The translations under genes and the position numbers were made by a program. This document shows positions 35,677-44,249 of a DNA stretch of 64,000 nt, piece by piece (positions within the stretch are counted from its first letter, which is position 1; each line of letters opens with the position of its first letter). Source of the stretch: Paraburkholderia atlantica (lineage in GTDB: Bacteria > Pseudomonadota > Gammaproteobacteria > Burkholderiales > Burkholderiaceae); assembly GCF_009362785.1 (NCBI RefSeq), contig NZ_WHNQ01000013.1, positions 1 to 64,000 of the forward strand, given 5' to 3'. The notes beneath the pieces are model-generated. The model was not told the DNA's origin and searched no databases. It worked only from the letters and a program-made list of their open reading frames with translations.

Positions 35677-36148
35677 ATCGACATTCGTCTACGTGACCTA
35701 TATCCGCACCACGCCGGAACAGTTGTGGTCGGCGCTCACCGACGCCGAGTTCATCAAGCAGTACTGGTTCGGCATGCACTGCGATAGCGAATGGACGGCG
35801 GGTTCGTCGTGGAAACTCGTGTCGAGCGCGGGGGAGACTTTCGACGCCGGCGAGATCATCGAGGCTGTGCCGCCGCGGCGCCTCGTGATTCGCTGGCGGC
35901 ATCAGAAGCGGCCAGAACTGCAGGCCGAAGGCGATTCACGCTGCACGATGGAGCTGGAACCGAGCGGAACGGCTGTCAAGCTGACGCTCACGCACACGAT
36001 CGAGCGCGATCAGTCGAAGTTCATCGAGGCGGTGTCGGGCGGCTGGCCGAAGATCATGTCCAACCTCAAATCGCTGCTGGAGACCGGCTCGATTGCGTTG
36101 CAGGAGGCTTATCCGGCCAATGGCGGCAGTCATGCCGGGAAGGCATGA
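35669..36148 (+). CDS. SRPBCC / AHSA1-like domain protein
   Basis: A 159-residue START-like ligand-binding protein: VYVTYIRTTPEQLWSALTDA, FIKQYWFGMHCDSEWTAGS, GEIIEAVPPRRLVIRWRH, VSGGWPKIMSNLKSLLETG. The family binds hydrophobic ligands or acts as a cyclase/co-chaperone; exact role unknown. GGAG lies upstream of the ATG and the start overlaps the ArsR gene, so the two are translationally coupled. Confidence 0.92.
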   Translation: MTRSTFVYVTYIRTTPEQLWSALTDAEFIKQYWFGMHCDSEWTAGSSWKLVSSAGETFDAGEIIEAVPPRRLVIRWRHQKRPELQAEGDSRCTMELEPSGTAVKLTLTHTIERDQSKFIEAVSGGWPKIMSNLKSLLETGSIALQEAYPANGGSHAGKA

Positions 36149-36268
36149 AGCGGGGGGCATAAGATTGAAGCGGGCCTCCGATGAGAATAATCGATAAAAG
36201 CACGAGTTCCTGCGCGCATGGAACGGCGCATGCTGCTCCGAAAGCGAACCAGCCAAGGAGCACCGCCG

Positions 36269-36517
36269 ATGCAGGAAGTTCATGTCCACCGCGGCTTCAC
36301 GATCACCGTGCTCGTCGAGGACGACCCGGCCGGCGGTTCGTCGATCACCACGCGAATCGATCGCACCGATACCGATGCTCGCGACGTCGAATCCTGGACC
36401 GCTCCGCGTCGCGCGCGCTCCGCGCTGCGCGGCAGGCCCGCGATCGGCGAGGCCGTCGACGATGCCCAGCGCGCGATCGACTCCGCATTGGGCGACCCCG
36501 ACCCGTTGGACGAATAG
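36269..36517 (+). CDS. Small protein with VHRGFTITV N-terminal motif
   Basis: An 82-residue protein resembling that at 2073 in its opening strands (HVHRGFTITVLVEDD) and its terminal helix (AIGEAVDDAQRAIDSAL), though the middle differs. AAGGAG eight bases before the ATG supports the start. No recognised domain. Probably a second copy of a Burkholderiaceae-specific small family. Confidence 0.65.
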   Translation: MQEVHVHRGFTITVLVEDDPAGGSSITTRIDRTDTDARDVESWTAPRRARSALRGRPAIGEAVDDAQRAIDSALGDPDPLDE

Positions 36518-36546
36518 TCCAGCTATCCACCCCGTCTGAGCGACGC

Positions 36547-36831
36547 TTATTGCGTCGCGGACGCCGCGCTCGCCGGCGTGCTGTGGACCGGCGCAGCTAC
36601 GCTCGCGGCGGGCGATGCGCTCGCTGCGGCGCCCGCCTCCGCGTTCGCGCGATTCGCCGCGTCGCTATCGCCCGGTGTGCCACGCGGGCTCGCCGAATTG
36701 CTCATCACACCGCTGCTCACCTGGCCCGTCGACATGCGGCCGTTCTCGGCCGACCGCTTGCAGCCGGATGCGCCTGCCATCAACGCAACGGCCGATAGCG
36801 CGATCAGCATGTTTGTCGCAACCTGTCGCAT
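36547..36831 (-). CDS. Small Ala/Ser-rich lipoprotein
   Basis: A 94-residue exported protein. The N-terminal signal (NMLIALSAVALMAGASGC) ends in a lipobox-like GASGC, so Cys24 is the probable lipidation site. The remainder is low complexity, rich in Ala, Ser and Pro. GGAG stands eight bases upstream of the ATG. Function unknown. Confidence 0.6.
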   Translation of the reverse strand: MRQVATNMLIALSAVALMAGASGCKRSAENGRMSTGQVSSGVMSNSASPRGTPGDSDAANRANAEAGAAASASPAASVAAPVHSTPASAASATQ

Positions 36832-37066
36832 GATTCGCTCTCCCTCGGATGATTCGGCTCTTGTAGCGAAGCATTCGACATGCCCATCGCAGCGATGTGC
36901 GGCTGGGTGCTTGCGCGCGTACGCGGACCAGGTCGAGAAAATCTGCGAGACATTCCGCCACGCGTGCCGCAGCGGCAAGCTGCAAGCACGCGCCGATAAG
37001 AACATGGCGGCGGACTTCGGCGCCCAGACGAATGAGGCGCGGGACTCGTCATCGAGAGCGGGGCGT

Positions 37067-37393
37067 TCAAGCCCCGTCGTCCTCTCCAACGACGCCGAAC
37101 TCGGCCGTCGTTTTCACGTAGAACAGATGCAAACCCTCAGCACGCAGACGATCGAACAGCCGATCGGCTTCGTCGCTCGTCACCGCCATCACGACGGACA
37201 ACGGCTGATCGGCAAGCTCGAAGAAGTGCGCGGAATGAATGCGATGATGATGGCCGATGCCTTCGCAAGCCGGAATCACGGTCGCGCCGCGCAGACCGAG
37301 TTCGCTCGCGAGACGCACGAGCCAGTCGGCAAGCGGCTTGCCATGGTGGCTGCGCCCCTGCTGCGTGAAGAACGTGATCTGAAAGCCCTGCAT
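37067..37393 (-). CDS. DUF190 domain-containing protein
   Basis: A 108-residue PII-like protein: FQITFFTQQGRSHHGKPLAD, LRGATVIPACEGIGHHHRIH, ELADQPLSVVMAVTSDEADR. DUF190 proteins are commonly found beside the fluoride exporter gene crcB; none is visible here, so this copy is an orphan. The ATG at 37393 has GGGGGAGG seven bases upstream. A perfect hairpin lies 40 bases upstream. Confidence 0.88.
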   Translation of the reverse strand: MQGFQITFFTQQGRSHHGKPLADWLVRLASELGLRGATVIPACEGIGHHHRIHSAHFFELADQPLSVVMAVTSDEADRLFDRLRAEGLHLFYVKTTAEFGVVGEDDGA

Positions 37394-37432
37394 GTCAGTG
37401 CCTCCCCCATGCGGGTCGGACAGCCCCCCTGC

Positions 37433-37452
37433 CCGCTTACTTTTGTAAGCGG
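37433..37452. other. Perfect hairpin upstream of DUF190 gene
   Basis: CCGCTTAC-TTTT-GTAAGCGG, an 8-bp stem with a four-base loop. No T-run follows on either strand, so it is more likely an operator or mRNA leader structure than a terminator. Confidence 0.5.
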
Positions 37453-37602
37453 AAACCTGCAGCGCCGCGTGAAGCGCCGGTCGTAACCGATTCGGGCGTA
37501 CCGGCTCGCCACATGACGGCTCAGGAAGGTCATGACACAAGTCTAGATGTCGGGCCGCGCGAGTGCCAGGTCGAAGCTGGCCACGCGCCGCGCGGTCCCG
37601 GC

Positions 37603-38385
37603 TCACTGACCGTACACGTCGAAATCGAAATACTTTTTCGCAATGCGGTCGTAAGTGCCATCGGCGCGGATATCGGCAATCGCTTTGTCGATCTTTTCCT
37701 GCAGATCGGTATCGTCTTTGCGCAATCCAATTGCCGTGCCGCTGCCGAGCGTTTTCGCGTCGTAAAGCGGATTGCCGGCAAATCCGAAGTCCTTGCCGCG
37801 CGAGGTGCGCAAAAAGCCGATATCGGCTTGCACCGCGTTCTGCAATGACGCGTCGATACGGCCGGCAAGCAGATCCGAATACACCAGATCCTGATCCTGA
37901 TACGGCACGATCACCGCGCCGGCCGGCTCCCAATACGTCTTCGCGTAGGTTTCCTGAATCGAGCCCTGCTCGACGCCGATGCGCTTGCCCTTCAGCGCTT
38001 CCGGCGTCGGCTCGATCGGCGAGCCTTTCTTCGCGACGAGACGCGTCGGAATGCGGAACACCTTCGACGAGAACCCGATCTGCGCCTGACGCGCGGGCGT
38101 CATCGACATCGTCGACAGCACGCCGTCGAATTTGCGGCCTTTGAGCGCGGGAATCATGCCGTCGAACGAATTCTCGATCCACACGCATTTCGCGTTGAGC
38201 CGGCGGCAAATCTCATTGCCGAGATCGATATCGAAGCCGACGAGCTTGCCGTCGGCGGCTTTCGATTCGAACGGCGGATAGCTCGCGTCGACCCCGAACC
38301 GCACGGTCGACCATTCCTTGGCGATTGCACTTGCGGACGATACGGCCAGCAGCGCAATCGTCAGGGTGGCCAGCATGGCTTTCAT
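37603..38385 (-). CDS. ABC transporter periplasmic binding protein, lysine/arginine/ornithine type
   Basis: A 260-residue solute-binding protein. Signal peptide at about residues 1-22 (LTIALLAVSSASA). SBP_bac_3 motifs: VRFGVDASYPPFESKAADGK, LVGFDIDLGNEICRRLNAKC, FDGMIPALKGRKFDGVLSTM and a C-terminal AIGLRKDDTDLQEKIDKA. These match ArgT/HisJ-like cationic amino-acid binders. AAGGAG precedes the ATG. No permease or ATPase gene is adjacent, so it must work with components encoded elsewhere. Confidence 0.93.
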   Translation of the reverse strand: MKAMLATLTIALLAVSSASAIAKEWSTVRFGVDASYPPFESKAADGKLVGFDIDLGNEICRRLNAKCVWIENSFDGMIPALKGRKFDGVLSTMSMTPARQAQIGFSSKVFRIPTRLVAKKGSPIEPTPEALKGKRIGVEQGSIQETYAKTYWEPAGAVIVPYQDQDLVYSDLLAGRIDASLQNAVQADIGFLRTSRGKDFGFAGNPLYDAKTLGSGTAIGLRKDDTDLQEKIDKAIADIRADGTYDRIAKKYFDFDVYGQ

Positions 38386-38623
38386 TGTTGCTCCTTATCG
38401 GTTTTTCGATGAATTCAAACAGGCGGCACAGCGCAATGCGCGGGCCGCGAGAAACCCGACATTCGACCGTGTTCCGGCCATCCGCACAAATTCATTAAAA
38501 AAATCAATTCATGCGGGCTCCGCATAGACTTGCATCAGGCTTCGGCGGACATCGGCGCCGGGTTTGATTTGCCATAAATTGTCACTTAGAATTTTCCGCA
38601 CGGCCTCCATAGGAACCGATGAC

Positions 38624-39151
38624 GTGGCTTCGAACAACGGAAAACCGGTGTCGTCGTTGGTTCCTCGGGGAATGCCCGGCCTCTGGGTCGTCCTGTTCGT
38701 CATCTGGATGGTCGCGAATGCATCGCTCGCGGTCGAACCCGCCCTCGTCGGTCTCGTCATTACCTTCGTTATCGCGCGTGTCTTCGTTTCGTCGAGCGAA
38801 GCATGGCAGCGCCTACGTCTAACTCCAGCCGCGCCGTATCACTTTGCCGCGTATAGCGTGACCTTCATCGTCGAGCTAGTACGCGCCAATCTGCATGTGA
38901 TGGCGCTGGTGTACTCGCCGCGTATCGACATCAAGCCTGGCATCGTCAGAGTTCGCACGCGGCTCCAGACACCACTCGGCCGTCTCGCGCTCGCCAATTC
39001 GATTGCGCTCACGCCGGGCTCGCTCGTGATGGATATCCGGGACGACATACTTTTCATTCATTGGCTCGACGTGAAGACGACAGATATCGACGAAGCGACC
39101 AGGACACTCGTCGCACCGTTCGAAAAGCATCTGGAGAAAGTCTTTGGCTGA
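38624..39151 (+). CDS. mrpE: Na+/H+ antiporter subunit E
   Basis: A 175-residue subunit of the Mrp/Mbh antiporter complex. Two or three N-terminal helices (WVVLFVIWMVANASLAVEPA, LVGLVITFVIARVFVSS) are followed by the MrpE cytoplasmic domain (LQTPLGRLALANSIALTPGS, IHWLDVKTTDIDEATR). The GTG at 38624 is taken as start with AGGAA nine bases upstream; an ATG at 38672 and an upstream ATG at 38564 are alternatives. Ends overlapping mrpF. Confidence 0.9.
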   Translation: MASNNGKPVSSLVPRGMPGLWVVLFVIWMVANASLAVEPALVGLVITFVIARVFVSSSEAWQRLRLTPAAPYHFAAYSVTFIVELVRANLHVMALVYSPRIDIKPGIVRVRTRLQTPLGRLALANSIALTPGSLVMDIRDDILFIHWLDVKTTDIDEATRTLVAPFEKHLEKVFG

Positions 39152-39404
39152 GATCATGCTCCGGATCGCCGGCGTGCTGATCTTGTTCGCGATCCTGTTC
39201 GGCGTGATCCGTCTCGTGATCGGCAGAACACTCGTCGACCGCATCGTCGCGATCGACGTGCTGACGGTCATCTCGCTGTCGCTGATCGCGCTGTACGCGC
39301 AGGTCTCCGGTCGTTTCGTCTATATCGATGTCGCACTCGTGTATGCCCTGCTGAGCTTTCTCGCGGTGCTCGCGATTGCGCGTTTTCTCGAAAGGGGGCT
39401 GTGA
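39144..39404 (+). CDS. mrpF: Na+/H+ antiporter subunit F
   Basis: An 86-residue, three-helix protein (IAGVLILFAILFGVIRLVIG, RIVAIDVLTVISLSLIALYA, VALVYALLSFLAVLAIARF) matching MrpF/PhaF. TTG start with GGAG seven bases upstream; an ATG four codons later is possible. Overlaps mrpE by eight bases. Confidence 0.9.
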   Translation: MAEIMLRIAGVLILFAILFGVIRLVIGRTLVDRIVAIDVLTVISLSLIALYAQVSGRFVYIDVALVYALLSFLAVLAIARFLERGL

Positions 39405-39407
39405 GCG

Positions 39408-39650
39408 ATGCTCGAACTGCTCCTGCTGCTGATGTGCGCGAGCATCCTCGTGAGCGGCGTACTGGCCGTCTGCCTGAAAAATCTGCTGGCCGCGATGGTG
39501 AGTTCAGGACTCGCGAGCCTGTTCGCGGCGGTCGCCTTCCTGCTGCTCGCCGCGCCCGACGTCGCGATGGCCGAAGCCGCGATCGGCTCCGGACTCACGA
39601 CCTTCGTCTTCCTGTACGCGATCCGCAAAACCGGTTATCAGAAGGGCTAG
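39408..39650 (+). CDS. MbhD-like (DUF4040) antiporter subunit
   Basis: An 80-residue protein of three helices: ILVSGVLAVCLKNLLAAMVS, SLFAAVAFLLLAAPDVAMAE, AAIGSGLTTFVFLYAIRKTG. The DVAMAEAAIGSG motif is diagnostic of the DUF4040/MbhD domain, which in MrpA is the C-terminal portion; here it is a separate gene as in Mbh/Mbx complexes. Three bases after mrpF. Confidence 0.88.
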   Translation: MLELLLLLMCASILVSGVLAVCLKNLLAAMVSSGLASLFAAVAFLLLAAPDVAMAEAAIGSGLTTFVFLYAIRKTGYQKG

Positions 39651-39653
39651 CGC

Positions 39654-39998
39654 ATGTTCGAACTGATCGGCAGCGTGTTCATCTTATTGGGCGCCGTCTT
39701 TCTGTTCTCGGCCGGCCTCGGGCTGCTGCGCATGCCGGATGCCTATACGCGCATTCAGGCCGGCACCAAGGCGTCGACGCTCGGCAACATGCTCGTGCTG
39801 ATCGGCCTCGCGTTCTACCACCCGAGCTGGACCTTCCGTCTGATCCTGCTGATCTACTTCGTGCTCGTGACCAACCCGGTGTCCTCGCATGCGCTATCGC
39901 GCGCCGCCTGGCTGGTCCGCACGCCGATGACCCCGTCCACGATCACCGACGCGCTCGCGGACGAAGACGCGCGCACCGCCGGGAAGGCCGAATCATGA
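39654..39998 (+). CDS. mrpG: Na+/H+ antiporter subunit G
   Basis: A 114-residue MnhG/MrpG subunit with three helices. The family motif LGLLRMPDAYTRIQAGTKAS is at about residues 24-43, followed by LGNMLVLIGLAFYH. The stop codon overlaps the start of the next gene (ATGA), indicating coupled translation. Confidence 0.92.
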   Translation: MFELIGSVFILLGAVFLFSAGLGLLRMPDAYTRIQAGTKASTLGNMLVLIGLAFYHPSWTFRLILLIYFVLVTNPVSSHALSRAAWLVRTPMTPSTITDALADEDARTAGKAES

Positions 39999-40699
39999 TG
40001 CGCCGCGTGTTCGCGCTGCTGACGGTGCTGCTGTTCGCGGTCGTGTTCTGGCGAATCGTCGGCGGCTATACGGAGTTGCAGGGGCTGCGCCCGCTCGCCT
40101 GGTATTACGTCGTCAGAGGGCCGCTCGAACTCGGCGCGCCGAACATCGTGACCGGCATCCTGATCACGTTTCGCGGCTTCGACACGCTCGGCGAAGTCGC
40201 GGTGCTGTTCATGGTCGCGGCGAGCGTCGGCGTGCTGCTGAAAGAGGCAAGCAACGCGACTCCCACCGCTGCGGCGGACGAAGCCGCGCTTGCGCGCCGG
40301 CCCGCCGGCGAAATCGTACATACCGGCAAGCAGGTGCTGCTGCCGATGATCTTCACGTTCGGCGGCTACGTGATCGTCAACGGCCATCTGTCGGCGGGCG
40401 GCGGCTTCCAGGGCGGCGCGATCGTCGCGTCCGCGGTGATGCTGATGCTGCTCGCGCGGCCCCGCTCGACGCTGAACGTCGCGCTGCTGAGCGTCGTCGA
40501 ATCGCTCGCGGGCGTGCTCTATGTTTGCATCGGCATTCTGGGCCTCGTGCTCGCGGGCGGTTTTCTCGACGCGCGCTTTCTGCCGCGTGGCCAGTTCGGT
40601 GCGTTGTTCAGCGCCGGCGCGATCCCGCTGATTTCCACGCTGCTCGGGGTCAAGGTCGGCGCGGAGCTTAGCGTCATCATCGACCGGTTCAGAGGCTGA
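39995..40699 (+). CDS. mrpB: MbhE-MrpB (MnhB) type antiporter subunit
   Basis: A 234-residue membrane protein that appears to join two units. The N-terminal about 90 residues contain the MbhE/MrpA-C motif (NIVTGILITFRGFDTLGEVA), and the rest is MnhB/MrpB (FTFGGYVIVNGHLSAGGGFQ, GGAIVASAVMLMLLARP). Overlaps mrpG by four bases. The combined layout mirrors the split MrpA C-terminus of Mbh-like systems rather than classical Mrp. Confidence 0.88.
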   Translation: MMRRVFALLTVLLFAVVFWRIVGGYTELQGLRPLAWYYVVRGPLELGAPNIVTGILITFRGFDTLGEVAVLFMVAASVGVLLKEASNATPTAAADEAALARRPAGEIVHTGKQVLLPMIFTFGGYVIVNGHLSAGGGFQGGAIVASAVMLMLLARPRSTLNVALLSVVESLAGVLYVCIGILGLVLAGGFLDARFLPRGQFGALFSAGAIPLISTLLGVKVGAELSVIIDRFRG

Positions 40700-40713
40700 A
40701 CGAAGGAGAGCGC

Positions 40714-41088
40714 ATGAGCACGGGCATCCCGGTTTCGAAGATCCTGTTGATCACGGGCTTCTGCCTTTCCTTGATCGGCCTGTGGGGCATGCTGACCCAC
40801 CGCAACATCCTGCGCATCATCATCGGCTTCGCGGTGATCGACACGGGCCTGCACATCGTGATGGTTGCGACCGGCTACATCACGGGCGGCACCGCGCCGA
40901 TCATCGACGCGGCGCTCAGCAAATCCGCCGCCGCGCATCGCGCGATCGATCCGATTCCATCGGCGCTCGTCGTCACGGCGATCGTGATCGGGCTATCGGT
41001 CACCGCCATCATGCTGTCGTTCGCGATCCGTCTTTACGCGGCCAAAAAGACGCTGTCCATCGACGCCTTCACCGAGTCGAAATGGTAG
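40714..41088 (+). CDS. mrpC: Na+/H+ antiporter subunit C (NuoK-like)
   Basis: A 124-residue NuoK/MrpC-like subunit with three helices (ILLITGFCLSLIGLWGMLTH, IIIGFAVIDTGLHIVMVATG, IPSALVVTAIVIGLSVTAIM). DPIPSALVVTAIVIGLS is the diagnostic MrpC motif. GGAG precedes the ATG. Its end overlaps the fused antiporter gene by seven bases. Confidence 0.92.
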   Translation: MSTGIPVSKILLITGFCLSLIGLWGMLTHRNILRIIIGFAVIDTGLHIVMVATGYITGGTAPIIDAALSKSAAAHRAIDPIPSALVVTAIVIGLSVTAIMLSFAIRLYAAKKTLSIDAFTESKW

Positions 41089-44000
41089 CCGCGCTGTTTC
41101 ATCCGTTGCAGATCTTCATTCTCGGGCTCGGCGGCGGCTTCGTCATTCCGCTGCTGTATCGGCTCGGCAAGCCGTGGCTCACACTCGGTTTTTTCATCGC
41201 GCTGTGCGGGATCGTGCTGGTCTCCGGTGTGTCGTTCTATGGCCTGCTCGACGGCGGCGACACGATCGAGGTGCTGACCGCGGGCGCGCTGCCGCCGGTA
41301 TCGATCAATCTGCGCTTTGGCCTGTGGGAAGGCTTCTTCACGTTCAGCGTCAACGTGGTCGCGCTGCTCGGCGCCTTGCATCTGTGGGACCGCCTGCGCG
41401 GCAACTACGCGGCGCTGCTGCTGTACCTGATTCTGGTGATGGGCATCGACGGCATGGTGATGACCCGCGACCTGTTCAACCTGTTCGTGTTTCTCGAGAT
41501 CGTGTCGATCGCCACATACGGCCTGTTCGGGCTCGAGCGCACGCCCGCCGCGCTCGCCGCCGCATTCAAGTACATCCTGGCGACCGTGATCGCGTCGACC
41601 CTGTTCCTGCTCGGGGCGGTGCTGCTCTACTACGTGAGCGGCACGCTGAACATCGACGAATTGCTGTCGCTGCGCGAGCAGATCGGCGGCCCGGTCGGCA
41701 CGGCCGCGATCCTGCTCGTGTTCGCGAGTCTCGTCATCGAGCTGAAGCCGTTTCCAGCCAACGGCTGGGGGCTCGACGTCTACGAGACCGCGCCGAGCGG
41801 CGTCGCCGCGCTGGTATCGGTCGGCGTGTCGGCGGGCGTGTTCTTCGCGCTGCTGAAATTGCTGCCGCTATTCGACGGCCAGCTGACGCTGCTCGCGGTG
41901 TCGGGCGGCGTCACGTTCCTGTTCTCGAACCTGCTCGCGATCAAGCAGACGAAACCGCAGCGCGTGCTGGGCTATTCGTCGATCGGGCAAATGGCGCTAT
42001 TGATGCTGTCGCTCGCGTTGTTGCGCCAGGTCGGCGCGGACGCATCGATCCCGCTCGTCGTCGGCGGCCTCTTCATCAACCATCTGTTCGCGAAGGCGGG
42101 GCTGTTCTGGCTGAACGGCGTGCTACGGCGGCATGGCGACGATGCACGCGCGATCCTGTCGCGCAGCCCGTTGCTGATCGGCCTGCTCGGCCTCTTCCTC
42201 GTCGCGATTGCGGGGCTGCCGCCGTTCCCCGGCTTCTGGGCGAAGTGGGAACTCGTGATGCGTTTGACCGCGGCCGGCAAGCCGTACTGGATCGTGTTGA
42301 TCCTGACCGGCTCGCTGCTCGAAGCCGGTTATATGTTCCACTGGTTCGTGCGCGCGCTGGCTCCGTCCGACGTCGAGGCCAAGGCGCACCCGAACCTCGC
42401 CGCGCTGTTGCCGCTGTTCTGCGCCGCCGTGCTGCTGATCGCGGCAGCCTATATGGCGGCCGTGTTCTCGGGTGTCGCGTCGGCGTGGATCTTCTCGCCG
42501 CTGGCGGCAGGCGCGCTGTTCTATGCGGCCGATCGTCTGCCGGGGCGCGTGAAAGGCGTGCTCGCGGTGATCGCGATTGGACTGATCGGCAGTCTGCTCT
42601 GCGAGGGCTCGGGCGGAATCGCCGGGCTGTTCGCCTGGCTGCTGCTCGCGGGCAGCCTCGTGATCGCCGCGGCGAGTCTCTATCGCGACGATGTGCGCCC
42701 CGGCTTCTATCCGATGCTCGTCGTGCTGTCGCTGTCGATTCCGGCGCTGCTGCGCTCGTCGACGTCGCTCGAATTCTTCTATAGCTGGGAGATCATCACG
42801 CTGTCGTCGTGCTTCCTGATCGCGAAGTGCCGGCGGGCGGGTCCGCACGTGCTGACCTTCCTGCTGTTTTCGCTGCTGGCGGCGTTCTTCCTGCTGGCGG
42901 GCTTCGCCAACGTGGCAGCGATCGACGACACCATCGCGCTATCAGCGCTGATCCATTCGGGACCGGAAGCGAACTACGCGTTCGTGCTGCTCGCGGCCGG
43001 CTTTCTGATCAAGGCGGGCGCGATCGGCGTGCACGTATGGCTGCCGGGCGCCTACACCGAAGCGGAAGACGACGTGACCGCGATGCTGTCGGCGGTGGTC
43101 AGCAAGGTCGCGATGTTCGGCCTGCTGATCGGCACCTACCTGACGATACGCTCGGAGGTCGGCCTCGAACTCGCGCACGTGATGACATGGATCGGCATGC
43201 TGACGGCGCTGTTCGGCGCGCTGATGGCATTGCGGCAGAACGACTTCAAACGCATGCTCGCGCTGTCGAGCATGAGCCAGACCGGCTATATCGTCACCGC
43301 GATCGGCTTGATGAGTCATCTCGGCTGGGTCACCGCGCTGTACCTGGTCGCCAATCACATGTTCGTGAAAGGCATTCTGTTCCTCGCGCTCGCGGGTGTG
43401 ATCTTGCGCACCGGCACGCGCAACTTCGCCAATGTGGGCGGCCTCGCGCGCGAGATGCCGCTGACGTTCGCGATGGTCGTGATCGCGCTCGTGTCGATGT
43501 CGGGCCTGCCCCCTCTGATGGGCTTCGGCGGCAAATGGCTGCTGTTGAGCGCAATGACCGACAAGGGCTGGTACGGGCTCGCCGTATGCGGACTGCTCGC
43601 GACCTGCGCCGGCTTTCTGTACATGCTGCGGCTGTTGAACGGCGTCTTCCTCGAGCCGCGCCCGCCGCAGCGGCCGCAGGTACGCGAAGCGCCGGTGATG
43701 CTGCTGGTGCCGCAATTCCTGTTCGTGATCGGTATCGCGATCCTGTCGTTCTTTCCGAAGGTGTTGCTCGGACCGGTGTCCGCCGCGATCGATCCGCAGT
43801 TCGCGGCGACGCTGGTATGGGGCGGCATGTCGCTCGAAAGCATCTACGGGTTCTGGAATCCGACGCCGGTCGTGATCGTCGTGCTGATCGTCACCGCGAT
43901 CGTATTCGGACTCGCTGCGCTGTACTACCGCAGCCGCCGCGGCAACGCGCGCAACGCCCCGGACTTTTACCACTTCTACCGGCCGATGCTGAGCCGCACC

Positions 44001-44177
44001 GTGCCGCCGGTCGCGCAGATTTTCTGGCGCGGCCTATCGCATATCGCGCTCGCGGCGGCGGCACGGATACGGCGCGTCTATACCGGCAACGGGCAGACCT
44101 ACGCGCTCTACGTGCTGCTGTATTTTCTCGTGATCTATTTCGCGAGTACGGGATTGGGTCCAGCGGGGACGCCATAA
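41082..44177 (+). CDS. Fused tandem proton-antiporter protein (two MrpD/NuoN-like modules)
   Basis: A 1031-residue integral membrane protein. Module 1 (about 1-520): Glu139 in FVFLEIVSIATYGLFG, Lys222 in IELKPFPANGWGLDV, NHLFAKAG with His334 and Lys338, Lys388 in LPPFPGFWAKWE. Module 2 (about 540-1031): Glu570 in FFYSWEIITLSSC, Lys644 in FLIKAGAIGVHVWLPGAYTE, Lys675, NHMFVKG with His759 and Lys763, Lys818 in LPPLMGFGGKWL. Both modules thus keep the charged residues of the proton path. The fusion replaces separate MrpA and MrpD subunits. The start overlaps mrpC. It is not a sequencing-joined pair: the linker is continuous coding. Confidence 0.92.
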   Translation: MVAALFHPLQIFILGLGGGFVIPLLYRLGKPWLTLGFFIALCGIVLVSGVSFYGLLDGGDTIEVLTAGALPPVSINLRFGLWEGFFTFSVNVVALLGALHLWDRLRGNYAALLLYLILVMGIDGMVMTRDLFNLFVFLEIVSIATYGLFGLERTPAALAAAFKYILATVIASTLFLLGAVLLYYVSGTLNIDELLSLREQIGGPVGTAAILLVFASLVIELKPFPANGWGLDVYETAPSGVAALVSVGVSAGVFFALLKLLPLFDGQLTLLAVSGGVTFLFSNLLAIKQTKPQRVLGYSSIGQMALLMLSLALLRQVGADASIPLVVGGLFINHLFAKAGLFWLNGVLRRHGDDARAILSRSPLLIGLLGLFLVAIAGLPPFPGFWAKWELVMRLTAAGKPYWIVLILTGSLLEAGYMFHWFVRALAPSDVEAKAHPNLAALLPLFCAAVLLIAAAYMAAVFSGVASAWIFSPLAAGALFYAADRLPGRVKGVLAVIAIGLIGSLLCEGSGGIAGLFAWLLLAGSLVIAAASLYRDDVRPGFYPMLVVLSLSIPALLRSSTSLEFFYSWEIITLSSCFLIAKCRRAGPHVLTFLLFSLLAAFFLLAGFANVAAIDDTIALSALIHSGPEANYAFVLLAAGFLIKAGAIGVHVWLPGAYTEAEDDVTAMLSAVVSKVAMFGLLIGTYLTIRSEVGLELAHVMTWIGMLTALFGALMALRQNDFKRMLALSSMSQTGYIVTAIGLMSHLGWVTALYLVANHMFVKGILFLALAGVILRTGTRNFANVGGLAREMPLTFAMVVIALVSMSGLPPLMGFGGKWLLLSAMTDKGWYGLAVCGLLATCAGFLYMLRLLNGVFLEPRPPQRPQVREAPVMLLVPQFLFVIGIAILSFFPKVLLGPVSAAIDPQFAATLVWGGMSLESIYGFWNPTPVVIVVLIVTAIVFGLAALYYRSRRGNARNAPDFYHFYRPMLSRTVPPVAQIFWRGLSHIALAAAARIRRVYTGNGQTYALYVLLYFLVIYFASTGLGPAGTP

Positions 44178-44249
44178 GCGTGCGGGTGATCCTGGCGCGG
44201 CGGCACGGGGGGCCGCCGCGCATCAGGTTCCACGCGACCTAGTCAACGA

